Below, piece after piece: positions 18,799 through 28,155 of a stretch of 64,000 nt of DNA. The stretch spans positions 5,605,501 to 5,669,500 of the forward strand of contig NZ_JACHMH010000001.1 in the NCBI RefSeq assembly GCF_014204915.1, read 5' to 3'. Below the pieces are notes generated by a model. It ran no database searches and was not told where the DNA came from. It was given only the letters and a program-made list of their open reading frames with translations. Position 1 is the stretch's first letter. Every line of letters starts with the position of its first letter. This DNA is from Crossiella cryophila. GTDB taxonomy: Bacteria; Actinomycetota; Actinomycetes; Mycobacteriales; Pseudonocardiaceae. The translations under genes and the position numbers were made by a program.

Positions 18799-18884
18799 AG
18801 GCCTGAAGGCAGTTGTAGGCGTTTTGCAGGCCCCGGATGTGAAGGTCGGCCGTCGCACCATCGGCCAGCCACAGGGGGCAGCAC

Positions 18885-21800
18885 ATGCGCAGGACCAAAG
18901 CCGGGACGCTCGTCGCGGGGGCGCTGTCGCAGGTCGTACTTCTCACCGCCGCCTCGATGGCCTTCGCCGTCCCGTCCGCGGCCGCCGCCGGGGACCTCGG
19001 CACCGTCGACATGGGCGGCAACACCCAGCTCTCCGCGGCGGTCTACGACTCCCGCGGCCAGCTCGTCCGGCACCTGGAGGAACTCGCCCCGCGCACCGGC
19101 AAGGTGACACTGCGCTGGGACGGCAAGGACGACAGCGGCCAGGACCTGCCCAAGGGCACCTACACCTGGCGTGCCGCGACCAGTGCCACCGTGGGCAAGG
19201 ACGACGGCGGCGTCGGCGACAGCGGCCAGCCCCAGCCGGGCTACGCCTACGAGGCATCCGACGCCCCGGGCAAACCCGCCGCCGTGGCCTACGGACCCGA
19301 CGGCGACCTGTACGTGCAGTCCGCCTACGAGGAGATGCACGGCAACATCCGCCGCTACCGCCAGGGGGACATCGCCACCGGCAAGCGCGTGTGGGCCTCC
19401 AGGGACGGGTTCGCCAACCAGGGCGTGGCCGTGGCCGCCGACGACCGGTACGTCTACGCCGCCATCCACGCCGACTACGACCAGGGTTACCAGAGCTACC
19501 GGATCGTCCGGCTCGACGGCGCCACCGGGAAGCCGGCGAACTGGTACAACGGCGGCGGCATCACGGTCGGGAAGTGGCAGCAGGGGACGATGCCGGTCAC
19601 CGGGATCGCCACCGACGAGAACTACCTGTGGGTGGTCGACGCCGGCAACAACGAGCTGCGCACGTTCTTCAAGGGGGAGGGCGGACCGGCTCCGGTGCTG
19701 GAAGGTCGTTCCTTCCTGCCGCTGGACAATCCGCGCGGGATCGTGGCCGCCGGGCCGAACCGGTTCTGGATCGTCACCGGTGATCACGTCAGCCGCTACC
19801 GCCACGACGTCGGCACCCAGCGGCTGATCGAGGAAACCCGCACGCCCGCGCTGAACCAGCCCTACGGCGTGGCGTTGCACGGCTCGACGCTGTTCGTCTC
19901 CGAGGTGGGCACCGGGCAGGTCCGGCGTTACGACGTGGCCGGCGCCAAGCCCGTGCAGACCGCCGCCTGGTTCGGCACGATGACCCCCGGAACGGTGTCG
20001 GACACCGAGTTCGGCTGGAAGTACGACGGCGTGCTGACCGACGTGCCCACCGGCAACGCCGCCATCGCGGTGTCCCCGGACGGGAAAACCCTCGCGGTGG
20101 TGGACGTGTGGAACGGCCGGACCATGTTCTACGACGCCGGGACCGGCACCCCGAAACCCGAACGCCTGCAGGGACTGCCCGATCCCACACCGGACATCCA
20201 GCAGACCCCGGACGGTCCCAGGCTGGTGAGCCAGGCCCGTGAGTACGACGTGGACTACCAGCGCGCGGGTCATCCGTGGCGGCTGGCCAGCAACTGGGTG
20301 CCGACCGACCTGCCCGAGTACTCCCGGTGGGTGTCGCTGCGCTGGGTGGGTGGCCGCCAGTACGCCTACGTGTTCACCGGCCGCAGCACCGGAATGCCGC
20401 TCGGCGGCGTGCTGATCTACCGGTTGCACACCGAGCGCCCCGGCCACGGGATGCGGCAGGTCGGGCGGATCAAGGTCGCCAACACCCCGCCCAGGAACGA
20501 GTACGACACCCCGAACCCCGCGCTGGAGATCAGCACCGATGCCAACGGCGACGGGAAGTACGACCCGGCCGAGACCGAGGTGACCAACCACGCCGGGTAC
20601 ACGCCGGGCGCGCCGTCGGTGTCGGTGGACGCGGAGGGCACGCTCTGGTTCGCCAGTGCCGGGGTCATCGCGAAACAACCACGCAGCTACGGCCGGAGCG
20701 GGGTGGCCAAGCTCCCGCTGCGCGCGGTGGACAACGGCAACCCGGTGTACAAGGTGGACGATTTCGCCCTGGTCGCCGAGTACCGCGGCGATCCATCCGG
20801 CGCGCACGAGGCCACCGGTGCGGAGGTGCGTTACGACAGCACCAACAAGCGGGTGTTCGCCGCGGTGCGGACCGGTGAGTTCGACGCGATGGCCAACCAC
20901 GGCGGGAACGCCGTGCTCATGCTGGATCTGCGGACCGGCCAACGATCCCTGGTCAGCGGCAGGCACCTGGCCCTCGGCCCGCCCAACCGCGCGCGGGACT
21001 CGGTGGACGCGCTGGCCGTGGACAGCACCGACGGCTACTACTACGTCGGCAACGCCACCGGCGGCAGTGCCCAGGGCGTCACCCGGTACACCTGGGACGG
21101 CCTGGCCACCGCACACGCCAGGTCCGACACCACGGTCTACTCCTCGGGCCTGTTCGACCAGGGCATGTCCCTTGCCGCGTTCACCCACACCAACGGCACC
21201 CGCTACGTCTACGCCCAGGACGACGGCTACGGCCGCAACTCGTTGTACGCCTTCACCGGCGCCGGGTCCGAGCGGCGGTCCGAGGGGAGCACGGAGTGGC
21301 CGGGCTCACCCGTGTCCAACGGGCTGCTCGCCTGGCTGAAACTGGACAGCGGCCTGCTCGGCGCGACGAATCCTGGCGGGTTCGCCGAGGACAGTTCGGG
21401 CAAGGACAACTGGGGTGTGTTCCTGGGCAACGGAAAGCCGATGTCCCGCCTGCCGTGGGAACGGGACGGCGGCGTGCACCGGGGTGCGCTCACCTTCGAC
21501 GGCGACGAGGTCAGGGGAGTCCACTTCGGCAAGAACTCCTGGAGCGGCGCCCCCGACCGCCTGATCGACAGCCGCAGCGCGCTGACCGTCGCCACCTGGG
21601 TGCGCACCACTGACTCCGGGCCGATCCTCAGCTACCAGAACACGGCCTTCACCAACAACGACACCACCCCGGCCCGGTCGGCGACCGTCCTTGCCGTCGG
21701 CGCCGACGGCTACCTCCAGGGCGGAATTGGTTGCGCGCAAGCCAAATCGGCGCAGAAGGTCAACGACGGTCAGTGGCACCACGTCGCGCTGTCGGTCGGC

Positions 21801-22568
21801 CCCACCGTGCAGACCCTCTATGTCGACGGGGCGGCAGTCCCTATCCAGTGCCAGCTTCCCGTGCGGGACCAGGGTTTCACCGCGCTGGGCGTGGCCTACA
21901 CGCCCGGCACGGGGTACACCCGGTTCAAGGGCTCGCTGGACGATGTCCGCGTCTACGACCGCACGTTGCCCGCGGCGGAGATCACCCAGGTCGGGAAGAA
22001 GGAGGACCGCGGGCCGTTCGCGAGCTGGCCGCTGATGTCCTTTGACGGCAAGGCAACCCGGGTCACCCTGCCCAACGAGATCGCCGAGAACGCCCCGCTG
22101 ACGTTCACGCTCCGGATGAAACCCGCCCCCGGCGGCGGGGTGATCCTCGGTGACCAGCGCACCCCGTATCCCGTGGAACTGCCAAAGGAGTACGAGGTCA
22201 CCGACGACAAATCGTTGCTGTCCAAGAAGTTGCTGAGCCTCGACCCGGACGGCACGATCCGCGGCAACCTGTTCGACAACGCCATGAAGAGCGAGCCGCA
22301 GGATATCTACAAAGGACAGTGGCACCGACTGACGGTGACGGTCACCCCCGAACCGAACGACAGGTTCCGCACCGTGCTGTACCTCGGCGAGAAGAAGCTG
22401 GCCGAAGCCAGTTCGCTGTCCGCGCACTGGGGTTTCCTGCGCTCGGCAACGCAACTGGGCGTCGGACAGGACGGCTCGGGAGTCTGGCAGTTCTACCAGG
22501 GCCAGCTCGACGACGTCCGCTGCTACGACCGGGTGCTCAGCCTGGAAGAGATCCGCGAGCTGCCCTGA
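18885..22568 (+). CDS. Large secreted propeller/LamG-domain protein
   Basis: 1227 residues with a cleavable signal peptide (about 1-35, ending AVPSAAAAG). A FlgD-type Ig-like segment follows (RGQLVRHLEELAPRTGKVTLRW, DLPKGTYTWRA; about 55-105). A long region with NHL/beta-propeller-like repeats comes next (about 120-790; examples PAAVAYGPDGDLYV, GIATDENYLWVVDAGNNELR). The C-terminus has two concanavalin-like LamG domains (about 870-1030, SLDDVRVYDRTLPAAEI; and about 1045-1227, QLDDVRCYDRVLSLEEI). It probably binds or processes an extracellular polymer; no catalytic motif was recognised. The ATG at 18885 has AGGGGG upstream. It is the first gene of an operon with the protein at 22622 (53-nt gap). 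Confidence 0.85.
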   Translation: MRRTKAGTLVAGALSQVVLLTAASMAFAVPSAAAAGDLGTVDMGGNTQLSAAVYDSRGQLVRHLEELAPRTGKVTLRWDGKDDSGQDLPKGTYTWRAATSATVGKDDGGVGDSGQPQPGYAYEASDAPGKPAAVAYGPDGDLYVQSAYEEMHGNIRRYRQGDIATGKRVWASRDGFANQGVAVAADDRYVYAAIHADYDQGYQSYRIVRLDGATGKPANWYNGGGITVGKWQQGTMPVTGIATDENYLWVVDAGNNELRTFFKGEGGPAPVLEGRSFLPLDNPRGIVAAGPNRFWIVTGDHVSRYRHDVGTQRLIEETRTPALNQPYGVALHGSTLFVSEVGTGQVRRYDVAGAKPVQTAAWFGTMTPGTVSDTEFGWKYDGVLTDVPTGNAAIAVSPDGKTLAVVDVWNGRTMFYDAGTGTPKPERLQGLPDPTPDIQQTPDGPRLVSQAREYDVDYQRAGHPWRLASNWVPTDLPEYSRWVSLRWVGGRQYAYVFTGRSTGMPLGGVLIYRLHTERPGHGMRQVGRIKVANTPPRNEYDTPNPALEISTDANGDGKYDPAETEVTNHAGYTPGAPSVSVDAEGTLWFASAGVIAKQPRSYGRSGVAKLPLRAVDNGNPVYKVDDFALVAEYRGDPSGAHEATGAEVRYDSTNKRVFAAVRTGEFDAMANHGGNAVLMLDLRTGQRSLVSGRHLALGPPNRARDSVDALAVDSTDGYYYVGNATGGSAQGVTRYTWDGLATAHARSDTTVYSSGLFDQGMSLAAFTHTNGTRYVYAQDDGYGRNSLYAFTGAGSERRSEGSTEWPGSPVSNGLLAWLKLDSGLLGATNPGGFAEDSSGKDNWGVFLGNGKPMSRLPWERDGGVHRGALTFDGDEVRGVHFGKNSWSGAPDRLIDSRSALTVATWVRTTDSGPILSYQNTAFTNNDTTPARSATVLAVGADGYLQGGIGCAQAKSAQKVNDGQWHHVALSVGPTVQTLYVDGAAVPIQCQLPVRDQGFTALGVAYTPGTGYTRFKGSLDDVRVYDRTLPAAEITQVGKKEDRGPFASWPLMSFDGKATRVTLPNEIAENAPLTFTLRMKPAPGGGVILGDQRTPYPVELPKEYEVTDDKSLLSKKLLSLDPDGTIRGNLFDNAMKSEPQDIYKGQWHRLTVTVTPEPNDRFRTVLYLGEKKLAEASSLSAHWGFLRSATQLGVGQDGSGVWQFYQGQLDDVRCYDRVLSLEEIRELP

Positions 22569-22621
22569 CCACGGCGAGATCGCCACAGCACGCCCCAAAT
22601 ACCCGAACAAGGAGTTCCGGC

Positions 22622-25600
22622 ATGCGAAAAACCTGGCCGAGACGGCTCTGCTCGGTCCTGGTGACCGCCGCCCTCATCGCGGGCACCACCGCGGCGGCGG
22701 CCACCGCCGCCGAGCCGCCACCCACGGTCCCGCCGCCATCCCCGCCGCCGGCGCCGAAGCAGCTGGAGGACGTGCTGCTGGCGAGCTACCTGCGCACGGT
22801 CGACCGGGACCCGCGATTCATCCGCCACCTGGTGGCCAGCGCCGAACTGCTCGACTGGCAGGCGGCGGCGAACCCCAAACCCGACCAGGCGGCCCTGACC
22901 GCGCACCTCCAGGGCGTGGACCGGGCGCTGGCGAGTATCGAGCCCCAGCCGGGGCAGCAGCGGCCGGACCTGCTCGCCGCGAACCTGGCCGTGGTCTACA
23001 CGGTGCCGTCGGCCACCTACACCGGAGCCCGGATCGGTGACCTGACGGCCGCGCTGGTGGGCCGGGACGCCAACACCATGGTGTCCAGGCCGACCGCCGC
23101 CAACAACGTCGTCGACCGGGTGGTGGGCGCGCTCAAACAGCTGGCCTTCCCGGTCGGTTTCGAGGCCGCCCAACTCGGCGTGTGGGCCTCGGTGGCGGGA
23201 CAGGCCCGGTCCGACGCGGCCTTCGCGGGCGCGTGGAACGCGGTCATCGGCACGCCGCTGGGGGTGAACGCCGCCGACAACGCCGCCCGCCTCGCCGCCG
23301 AGCTGAAAAGGCGGAACCAGGCGGACCTCCCCGCGCTGATGGCGATGCCCATGGACACCGCCGAACAGAAGCAGAAGGTCAGGACCGCCGCCCTCGCCGA
23401 GGCCGACAAGATCACCAAACGCATGGGCAAACAGCGGGTGGAGATGTTCGGCCTGCTCAAGACCGAGGCGGACGCGCATCCACCGGGCAAGGGCATGGTG
23501 GTCAGCTCGGCGCAGAAGGCGCTGGCGAACAAGGAAGCGGACACCCGCCAGCAGGGCATCGACGCCGACAAGAGCGCGGGCCAGTCCGTGGCGGGCTTCC
23601 TGGACAAGTGGATCGGCGACAAACCGGCCGGACACGCGCTGGCGCAGTTCGTCGGCCAGGTCGCGGACATCGGCACCGCCGTCAGCACGGCCATCAAGGC
23701 GTTCAAGGCCATCGAGACCGTGGTCTCGCTGGCCACCGCCGCCTTCACCGGGAACCTGCTCAGTGCGGTCGGCGGGCTGTTGGGCCTGTTCGGCGGGCCG
23801 ACCGTGGAACAGCAGATCCTGGCGGAGATCCAGCAGCTGCGCATCGACATCGCCAACCTCGGCAAGCAGATGCAGCAGAACTTCGACCGGATCGACCACA
23901 AGCTGAACAAGTTCTACAACGACATCACCGAACAGCTGACCACGATCGCGAACAACATCCACGACATGAGCGGCCACATCAACTCGGTGGCAGGCAAGGT
24001 CACCGAGTTGGCCAGCCAGTTGCAGTCGATGACCTCGACCCTGCTCAAGGCCATCGGTGACCTGGCGCAGAAGGACGTGTGGGACGCCGCGAACTCCGCG
24101 ATCGACTACACCGCGAACCGAACCGACGGCGCACGCCTTTCCGACGCCGCCTTCGACCTCGCCGAGAACAAGTTCCAGCGGTCCGGAACCCTTGACCTGA
24201 TGGACGGTTCGTTCGTGGTGAAACCGGGCAACCAGGGCAACTTCCCGACCGACGACGCATCCGTACTGGCGAACCTGGAGTCCTTCGGCTCCGAGGGCGC
24301 GATCCGGTACCTGGCGCACTACGCGCAGCAGGCGGACTACGTGCCAGGGCGCAAGCTCGACCCCGGCATGCCCGTCCCGGCCAAGGCGGGCAACCCGACG
24401 ATCTGGGGAGCGGCGGCCAACGCCTACACCCTGCTCGCGAACCAGAACCCGGACCAGGCCAAGAAGCACGCGGCGAACCGGCCGGGCGCGCTGCTCGGCT
24501 TCGGGTACGAGATGCGGGAGGCGGCACTGCGGTTCAGCAAGCCCGGCCCGAACGGGACGGTCAACCAGCTGTTCTCGTCCCTGCTGGACAACTACAGCAC
24601 CCGGCTCAACTCGATGTTCAGCAATGTGGCCAACTACGAGGAGAACCGGCTGACCACCGGCCGGTACCGGCTCTTCGGCGACGACCGCCAGCCGGTCCCG
24701 CCACACCCGGGCACCGAGGGACCGGAGACGATGCCGCCGTGCAACGGCAGGGGCGACCCCATCAGCCGACCGAACAACGTGCTCGGCACCCAGCTGGACC
24801 CGCAGATCATGTTCTCCCTGGGCGTGCTGCCCCAGGACCAGCGGCCCACCTACCGGGCCTGCTGGGAGGCGTTGTTCCAGAACGACCGGGCGACGGTCCA
24901 GACCAAGAAATGTCCGACTGTCTATGGCGGAGTAACAACCCCCTGTCTCTGGGACCACCACGCCGACCTCGTCCTGGTGGCCCGCCAGTACGTGCGATAC
25001 CCCGGAAGTCAGGAGGTGCATGCCCGGATGGTCCAGGGCACCCTGAAGAAGTCGGTCTACGTCACAACGTGCACCAACAGCAACCCTGACAGCAACTACG
25101 GGGAGTTCTGCCGCAACCAGCCGACCGACCCGGTCGCCCTGGTGAACAAGGACTGGCCGTCCTACATCCGGGACTACGAACGCGGCGCCAGTAGCAGCAC
25201 CCAGAACCCCCCGGCCACGGCAGGGCAGCGGAACTCCGCCTTCCTGCGTGAGCAGCAGAAGCAGTACTACCGCAACGCGCGGGCGGACATCGAGACCGGG
25301 CACCAGGACCAGGGCAGGCCGTTGGGTGGCGCGCCGGTCAACACGGCGGTGCAGCTGCTGCGGTCCTACACCGAGCTGGGCTTCCCGCGTGCGCTGGCCA
25401 CGGATCAGGATCTCCGCGCCCTGCTCTACGGGCAGTACGGCATCCTGTCGAACCTGCCCGCGACCTTCCCGGGAGGCACCGGCGGGGACGGCAAGCCGAG
25501 AGTGCCCGCCCCACTCCTGCAGAACATCTTCGGTCAGGCCGCCATCAACATGGACAACAACCGGTACAAGCTGGACACCGACCAGTTCGATGGCCAGTGC

Positions 25601-26728
25601 CCCCGCCCGCCGGGTCTGGATCCGCGGATCCAGGACGATCTGATCATCTGCATGGCGGCCGACGCGCAGGCCAGGGTGGAGCGGTTGCGCACCCGGTTCG
25701 CCGAGCAGTTCACCAACCGGTGGCTGGGCTCGGACGAGACGCTGCCCAGCCTGCAGCAGCAGTTGCGGAACCTGTGGCTGGTCACCAAGGCCGTGCACCC
25801 GGGGTCGGACCTCGGGCAGCCGCCGGGTCCGCCCGCGCCGGAGGCGCCGGCCGAGGTGCGCTGGCGGGAGCCGGAGCTGGTGATGACGGAGAAGGCGGGC
25901 TGGGGCGCCCCGGCGGTGACCGCCTTCGCCGGCGGCCAGATCGCGGTGTGGCGGGACTACGGCGAGTACAAGCTGGCCGTCTCGATCAGCCGCGACGGCG
26001 GCGCGACCTGGTCGAACCCGGCGAAACTCGACTTCGGCGACGTCCGGCTGAGCAATCCGTCCATTGTGGACAACAACGGCAGGCTGATCATCGCGGCCAC
26101 GGCCTTCACCGGCTCGACGACCAAGGCGGTCTTCGCCACCAGTGCCGACGGCGTCACCTGGACCCACCGCGACGGTCCGGTCGACAACGTCTACAGCCAC
26201 GTCGCCCCCGGCCTGGCGGTGCGCGACGGTCGCGTGCACGTCGCGCTGGCCCGCACCGACGACGGCATCACGGTGTTCAACGGCCCGAACGGCCTCGACT
26301 GGAGCCCGCCGGCCAAGGAGTTGTCCGGCCACCGGATCGGCAGCGCGGTCGCCCTCGCCAACTACCACGGCAGGCTGATCGCGGGCTGGAAGAACCGGGA
26401 CGACTTCGGCATGTCCCGTTCCTTCTACGACGGCAACTGGTCCGCCCCGGAGAAACTCCTCGGCGACCAGGGCGCCACCGCCGCAGGCGTGGGCTTCACC
26501 ATCGCCAAGGGACGGCTGTTCGCGGTCTGGCGTGGCTGGAAGGTCGACCAGCGGTTGTTCATCTCCGCCAGCGACGACGGGATGAACTGGACGCCGCAGC
26601 ACCAGATCGTGCGGGACGGGCTCAGCCCGGACACCCCCGCGGCGTTCCAGTCGGGCGACCGGCTGCGGACACTGTGGACAGACGAGGACGGTTACGTCAG
26701 AACGGCCGTGAGCGCGAACCTGCCTTGA
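22622..26728 (+). CDS. Very large secreted protein: helical/coiled-coil region plus BNR-type propeller
   Basis: 1368 residues; AAGGAG precedes the ATG. After a signal peptide (about 1-30) comes a Pro-rich stretch, then a helical region. A strongly hydrophobic segment (about 342-395, including LLSAVGGLLGLFGG) leads into a long coiled coil (about 396-485, QQILAEIQQLRIDIANLGKQ). A cysteine-containing middle region of unknown fold follows (about 490-1060). After a PGPPAPEAP linker, a beta-propeller with BNR/Asp-box motifs (SRDGGATW, SADGVTW, SDDGMNW) occupies about 1080-1368. The hydrophobic-helix plus coiled-coil layout resembles helical pore-forming proteins, but this is inference. It is the second gene of the operon with the LamG protein and is followed by a strong terminator. 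Confidence 0.8.
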   Translation: MRKTWPRRLCSVLVTAALIAGTTAAAATAAEPPPTVPPPSPPPAPKQLEDVLLASYLRTVDRDPRFIRHLVASAELLDWQAAANPKPDQAALTAHLQGVDRALASIEPQPGQQRPDLLAANLAVVYTVPSATYTGARIGDLTAALVGRDANTMVSRPTAANNVVDRVVGALKQLAFPVGFEAAQLGVWASVAGQARSDAAFAGAWNAVIGTPLGVNAADNAARLAAELKRRNQADLPALMAMPMDTAEQKQKVRTAALAEADKITKRMGKQRVEMFGLLKTEADAHPPGKGMVVSSAQKALANKEADTRQQGIDADKSAGQSVAGFLDKWIGDKPAGHALAQFVGQVADIGTAVSTAIKAFKAIETVVSLATAAFTGNLLSAVGGLLGLFGGPTVEQQILAEIQQLRIDIANLGKQMQQNFDRIDHKLNKFYNDITEQLTTIANNIHDMSGHINSVAGKVTELASQLQSMTSTLLKAIGDLAQKDVWDAANSAIDYTANRTDGARLSDAAFDLAENKFQRSGTLDLMDGSFVVKPGNQGNFPTDDASVLANLESFGSEGAIRYLAHYAQQADYVPGRKLDPGMPVPAKAGNPTIWGAAANAYTLLANQNPDQAKKHAANRPGALLGFGYEMREAALRFSKPGPNGTVNQLFSSLLDNYSTRLNSMFSNVANYEENRLTTGRYRLFGDDRQPVPPHPGTEGPETMPPCNGRGDPISRPNNVLGTQLDPQIMFSLGVLPQDQRPTYRACWEALFQNDRATVQTKKCPTVYGGVTTPCLWDHHADLVLVARQYVRYPGSQEVHARMVQGTLKKSVYVTTCTNSNPDSNYGEFCRNQPTDPVALVNKDWPSYIRDYERGASSSTQNPPATAGQRNSAFLREQQKQYYRNARADIETGHQDQGRPLGGAPVNTAVQLLRSYTELGFPRALATDQDLRALLYGQYGILSNLPATFPGGTGGDGKPRVPAPLLQNIFGQAAINMDNNRYKLDTDQFDGQCPRPPGLDPRIQDDLIICMAADAQARVERLRTRFAEQFTNRWLGSDETLPSLQQQLRNLWLVTKAVHPGSDLGQPPGPPAPEAPAEVRWREPELVMTEKAGWGAPAVTAFAGGQIAVWRDYGEYKLAVSISRDGGATWSNPAKLDFGDVRLSNPSIVDNNGRLIIAATAFTGSTTKAVFATSADGVTWTHRDGPVDNVYSHVAPGLAVRDGRVHVALARTDDGITVFNGPNGLDWSPPAKELSGHRIGSAVALANYHGRLIAGWKNRDDFGMSRSFYDGNWSAPEKLLGDQGATAAGVGFTIAKGRLFAVWRGWKVDQRLFISASDDGMNWTPQHQIVRDGLSPDTPAAFQSGDRLRTLWTDEDGYVRTAVSANLP

Positions 26729-26739
26729 TGAGAAAGGAA

Positions 26740-26773
26740 GCGGGTGTCCCTGACCGGGGGCACCCGCTTTTTT
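26740..26773 (+). terminator. Rho-independent terminator
   Basis: An 11-bp GC-rich stem with one G-T pair (26740-26750 with 26757-26767) is followed directly by six T. It ends the secreted-protein operon and, on the other strand, sits next to the stop of the convergent TetR gene. Confidence 0.92.
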
Positions 26774-26775
26774 CT

Positions 26776-27411
26776 CTAGCCCTCGGCGGTGTTGGTGAAC
26801 TCCGGCGAGTCCAGCAGCGCGGTGATCGTGCGCAGGGCCAGGGCATCGGCGGCCTCCTTCAGGCCGAGGGCGCGGAACTTGCGGCCGATCTGCAGGGTCG
26901 CGATCCCGTGCAGCACCGACCAGATCGGACCGGCGACCGCACGCGGGTCCTGCGCCCTGATCACTCCGGCCGCCTGGCCGACCTCGATGGCCTCGTGCAG
27001 CTTCATGAACATGTTCCGCCCGGCGGGCCGGACGTCCTCGAATTCCTCAACCCCATAGGCATCGCCGAACATCACGCGGTAGTGGTCCGGATTGGCCACC
27101 GCCCAGCGGACATAGGCCCGCGACATCCGCAACAGCACCTCGCGGGAGTCCTTGCTGCCGCGGGCGGCGGAGCGGTCGAGCGCCTGCCCCATGACGACGA
27201 AACCCTGCTCGGCGACCTCGGCCAGCAGCGCGTCCTTGTCGGCGAAGTGCCGGTACGGCGCCGCCACGCTCACCCCGGCCCGCTTGGCCGCCTCGGTCAT
27301 GGTGAAACCCTGCGGCCCCTTCTCCGCGACCAGTTCCAGCGCGGCGTCCACCAGTGCCCGCTTGAGATCACCGTGGTGGTAGGTGCCGGAGCCGGTGCCG
27401 CGAGGTGCCAT
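26776..27411 (-). CDS. TetR/AcrR family transcriptional regulator
   Basis: 211 residues starting MAPRGTGSGTYHHGDLKRALV, a hallmark N-terminus of one TetR subgroup (TYHHGDLRxAL). The helix-turn-helix is GFTMTEAAKRAGVSVAAPYRHFADKDAL, followed by a WHG-type C-terminal domain (GPIWSVLHGIATLQIG). Its start codon lies inside the first of three matching 19-bp dyads spread over the divergent region to the gene at 27564. This strongly suggests autorepression and control of that gene. Confidence 0.93.
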   Translation of the reverse strand: MAPRGTGSGTYHHGDLKRALVDAALELVAEKGPQGFTMTEAAKRAGVSVAAPYRHFADKDALLAEVAEQGFVVMGQALDRSAARGSKDSREVLLRMSRAYVRWAVANPDHYRVMFGDAYGVEEFEDVRPAGRNMFMKLHEAIEVGQAAGVIRAQDPRAVAGPIWSVLHGIATLQIGRKFRALGLKEAADALALRTITALLDSPEFTNTAEG

Positions 27412-27541
27412 GTTGCGGATATTAACATCGCCCACCTCTCCCACTCGGCCACTGCCGCACCGCGATGTTAATGCACCTCACATTCCGCGCCGAAGGTCTT
27501 GCGTCGCCGGGATCGTCCTCCTATGTTAGGCGCATTAACAT
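27410..27541. promoter_or_regulatory. Three TetR operators, ATGTTR-N7-TMACAT
   Basis: Three 19-bp dyads share one design: 27410-27428, 27465-27483 and 27523-27541. The arms are ATGTTG/TAACAT, ATGTTA/TCACAT and ATGTTA/TAACAT, all with a 7-bp spacer. The first covers the TetR start codon and the third ends 22 bp before the divergent gene's start codon. Centres are 55 and 58 bp apart. Confidence 0.8.
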
Positions 27542-27563
27542 CGTCGGCGAGAAGGACACAGCC

Positions 27564-28070
27564 ATGATCAAGCACGAAGCCACCGCCACCCTCCCGATCC
27601 CGGCCGCCGAGGTCGACCTGGCGGAGTGGCTGGCCACCCTCACCGATGAGGACTACCAGGCCAGCGCCAAGGGCCACCGCGCCGCCGGCGTGCACTGGCA
27701 CGGCGACCAGCTGGGCATGGTCAACGTCGAGTCCGTCGGCGGCACCCTGCTCGTCCAGCACTACCACGCGGTCGAGGCCGGGCCCTCCCGCGTCGAGATG
27801 CTCTCGCCTGCCAGCACGGGATACCTGATGAATCTCGTGCCGGTCGGCGTGCACGTGCGCTGGGTACTGGCACTGACCCCGGCCACGGCCACGAGCTGCA
27901 CGCTGAGCTGCCGGGTGGAGGTCGGCCTGCCGAGCCCGGTCCGCCACCTGACCGGGCTGCTGGGCACGGCTCGGGCCATCCGCAGGCACACCGAGGAGGA
28001 GACCGTCGGTTTCGCCGCCGACATCCTGGCCAAGGCCGGGGCCAGGGCCGTCGCGCGGGCAGCTCGCTGA
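27564..28070 (+). CDS. Small conserved protein, polyketide-cyclase/SRPBCC-like (tentative)
   Basis: 168 residues with no signal peptide. Size, the alternating strand pattern (TLLVQHYHAVEAGPSRVEMLSP, HVRWVLALTPATATSCTLSCRVEVGLP) and a long C-terminal helix (EEETVGFAADILAKAGARAVARAAR) resemble the helix-grip SRPBCC fold. No catalytic residue can be assigned. The ATG at 27564 follows GAGAAGGA. It is divergent from a TetR gene and preceded by three copies of that regulator's probable operator, so it is the main predicted target. The ligand is unknown. Confidence 0.65.
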   Translation: MIKHEATATLPIPAAEVDLAEWLATLTDEDYQASAKGHRAAGVHWHGDQLGMVNVESVGGTLLVQHYHAVEAGPSRVEMLSPASTGYLMNLVPVGVHVRWVLALTPATATSCTLSCRVEVGLPSPVRHLTGLLGTARAIRRHTEEETVGFAADILAKAGARAVARAAR

Positions 28071-28155
28071 AGGTCGCCATGATCGGGTGCCGCGCACTGT
28101 CCGAAATGGAACGGCCGCCGCCCCGGGCCGAGGGCCGTTTCACTATGGTGGGCCG

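Noticed and set aside
22523-26602. A 1359-codon open frame on the minus strand opposite the large secreted protein
   Set aside because: High GC leaves long antisense frames. Its translation is low-complexity (V, R, G, H, L rich) with no domain, while the plus strand has a signal peptide, ribosome-binding site and BNR motifs.
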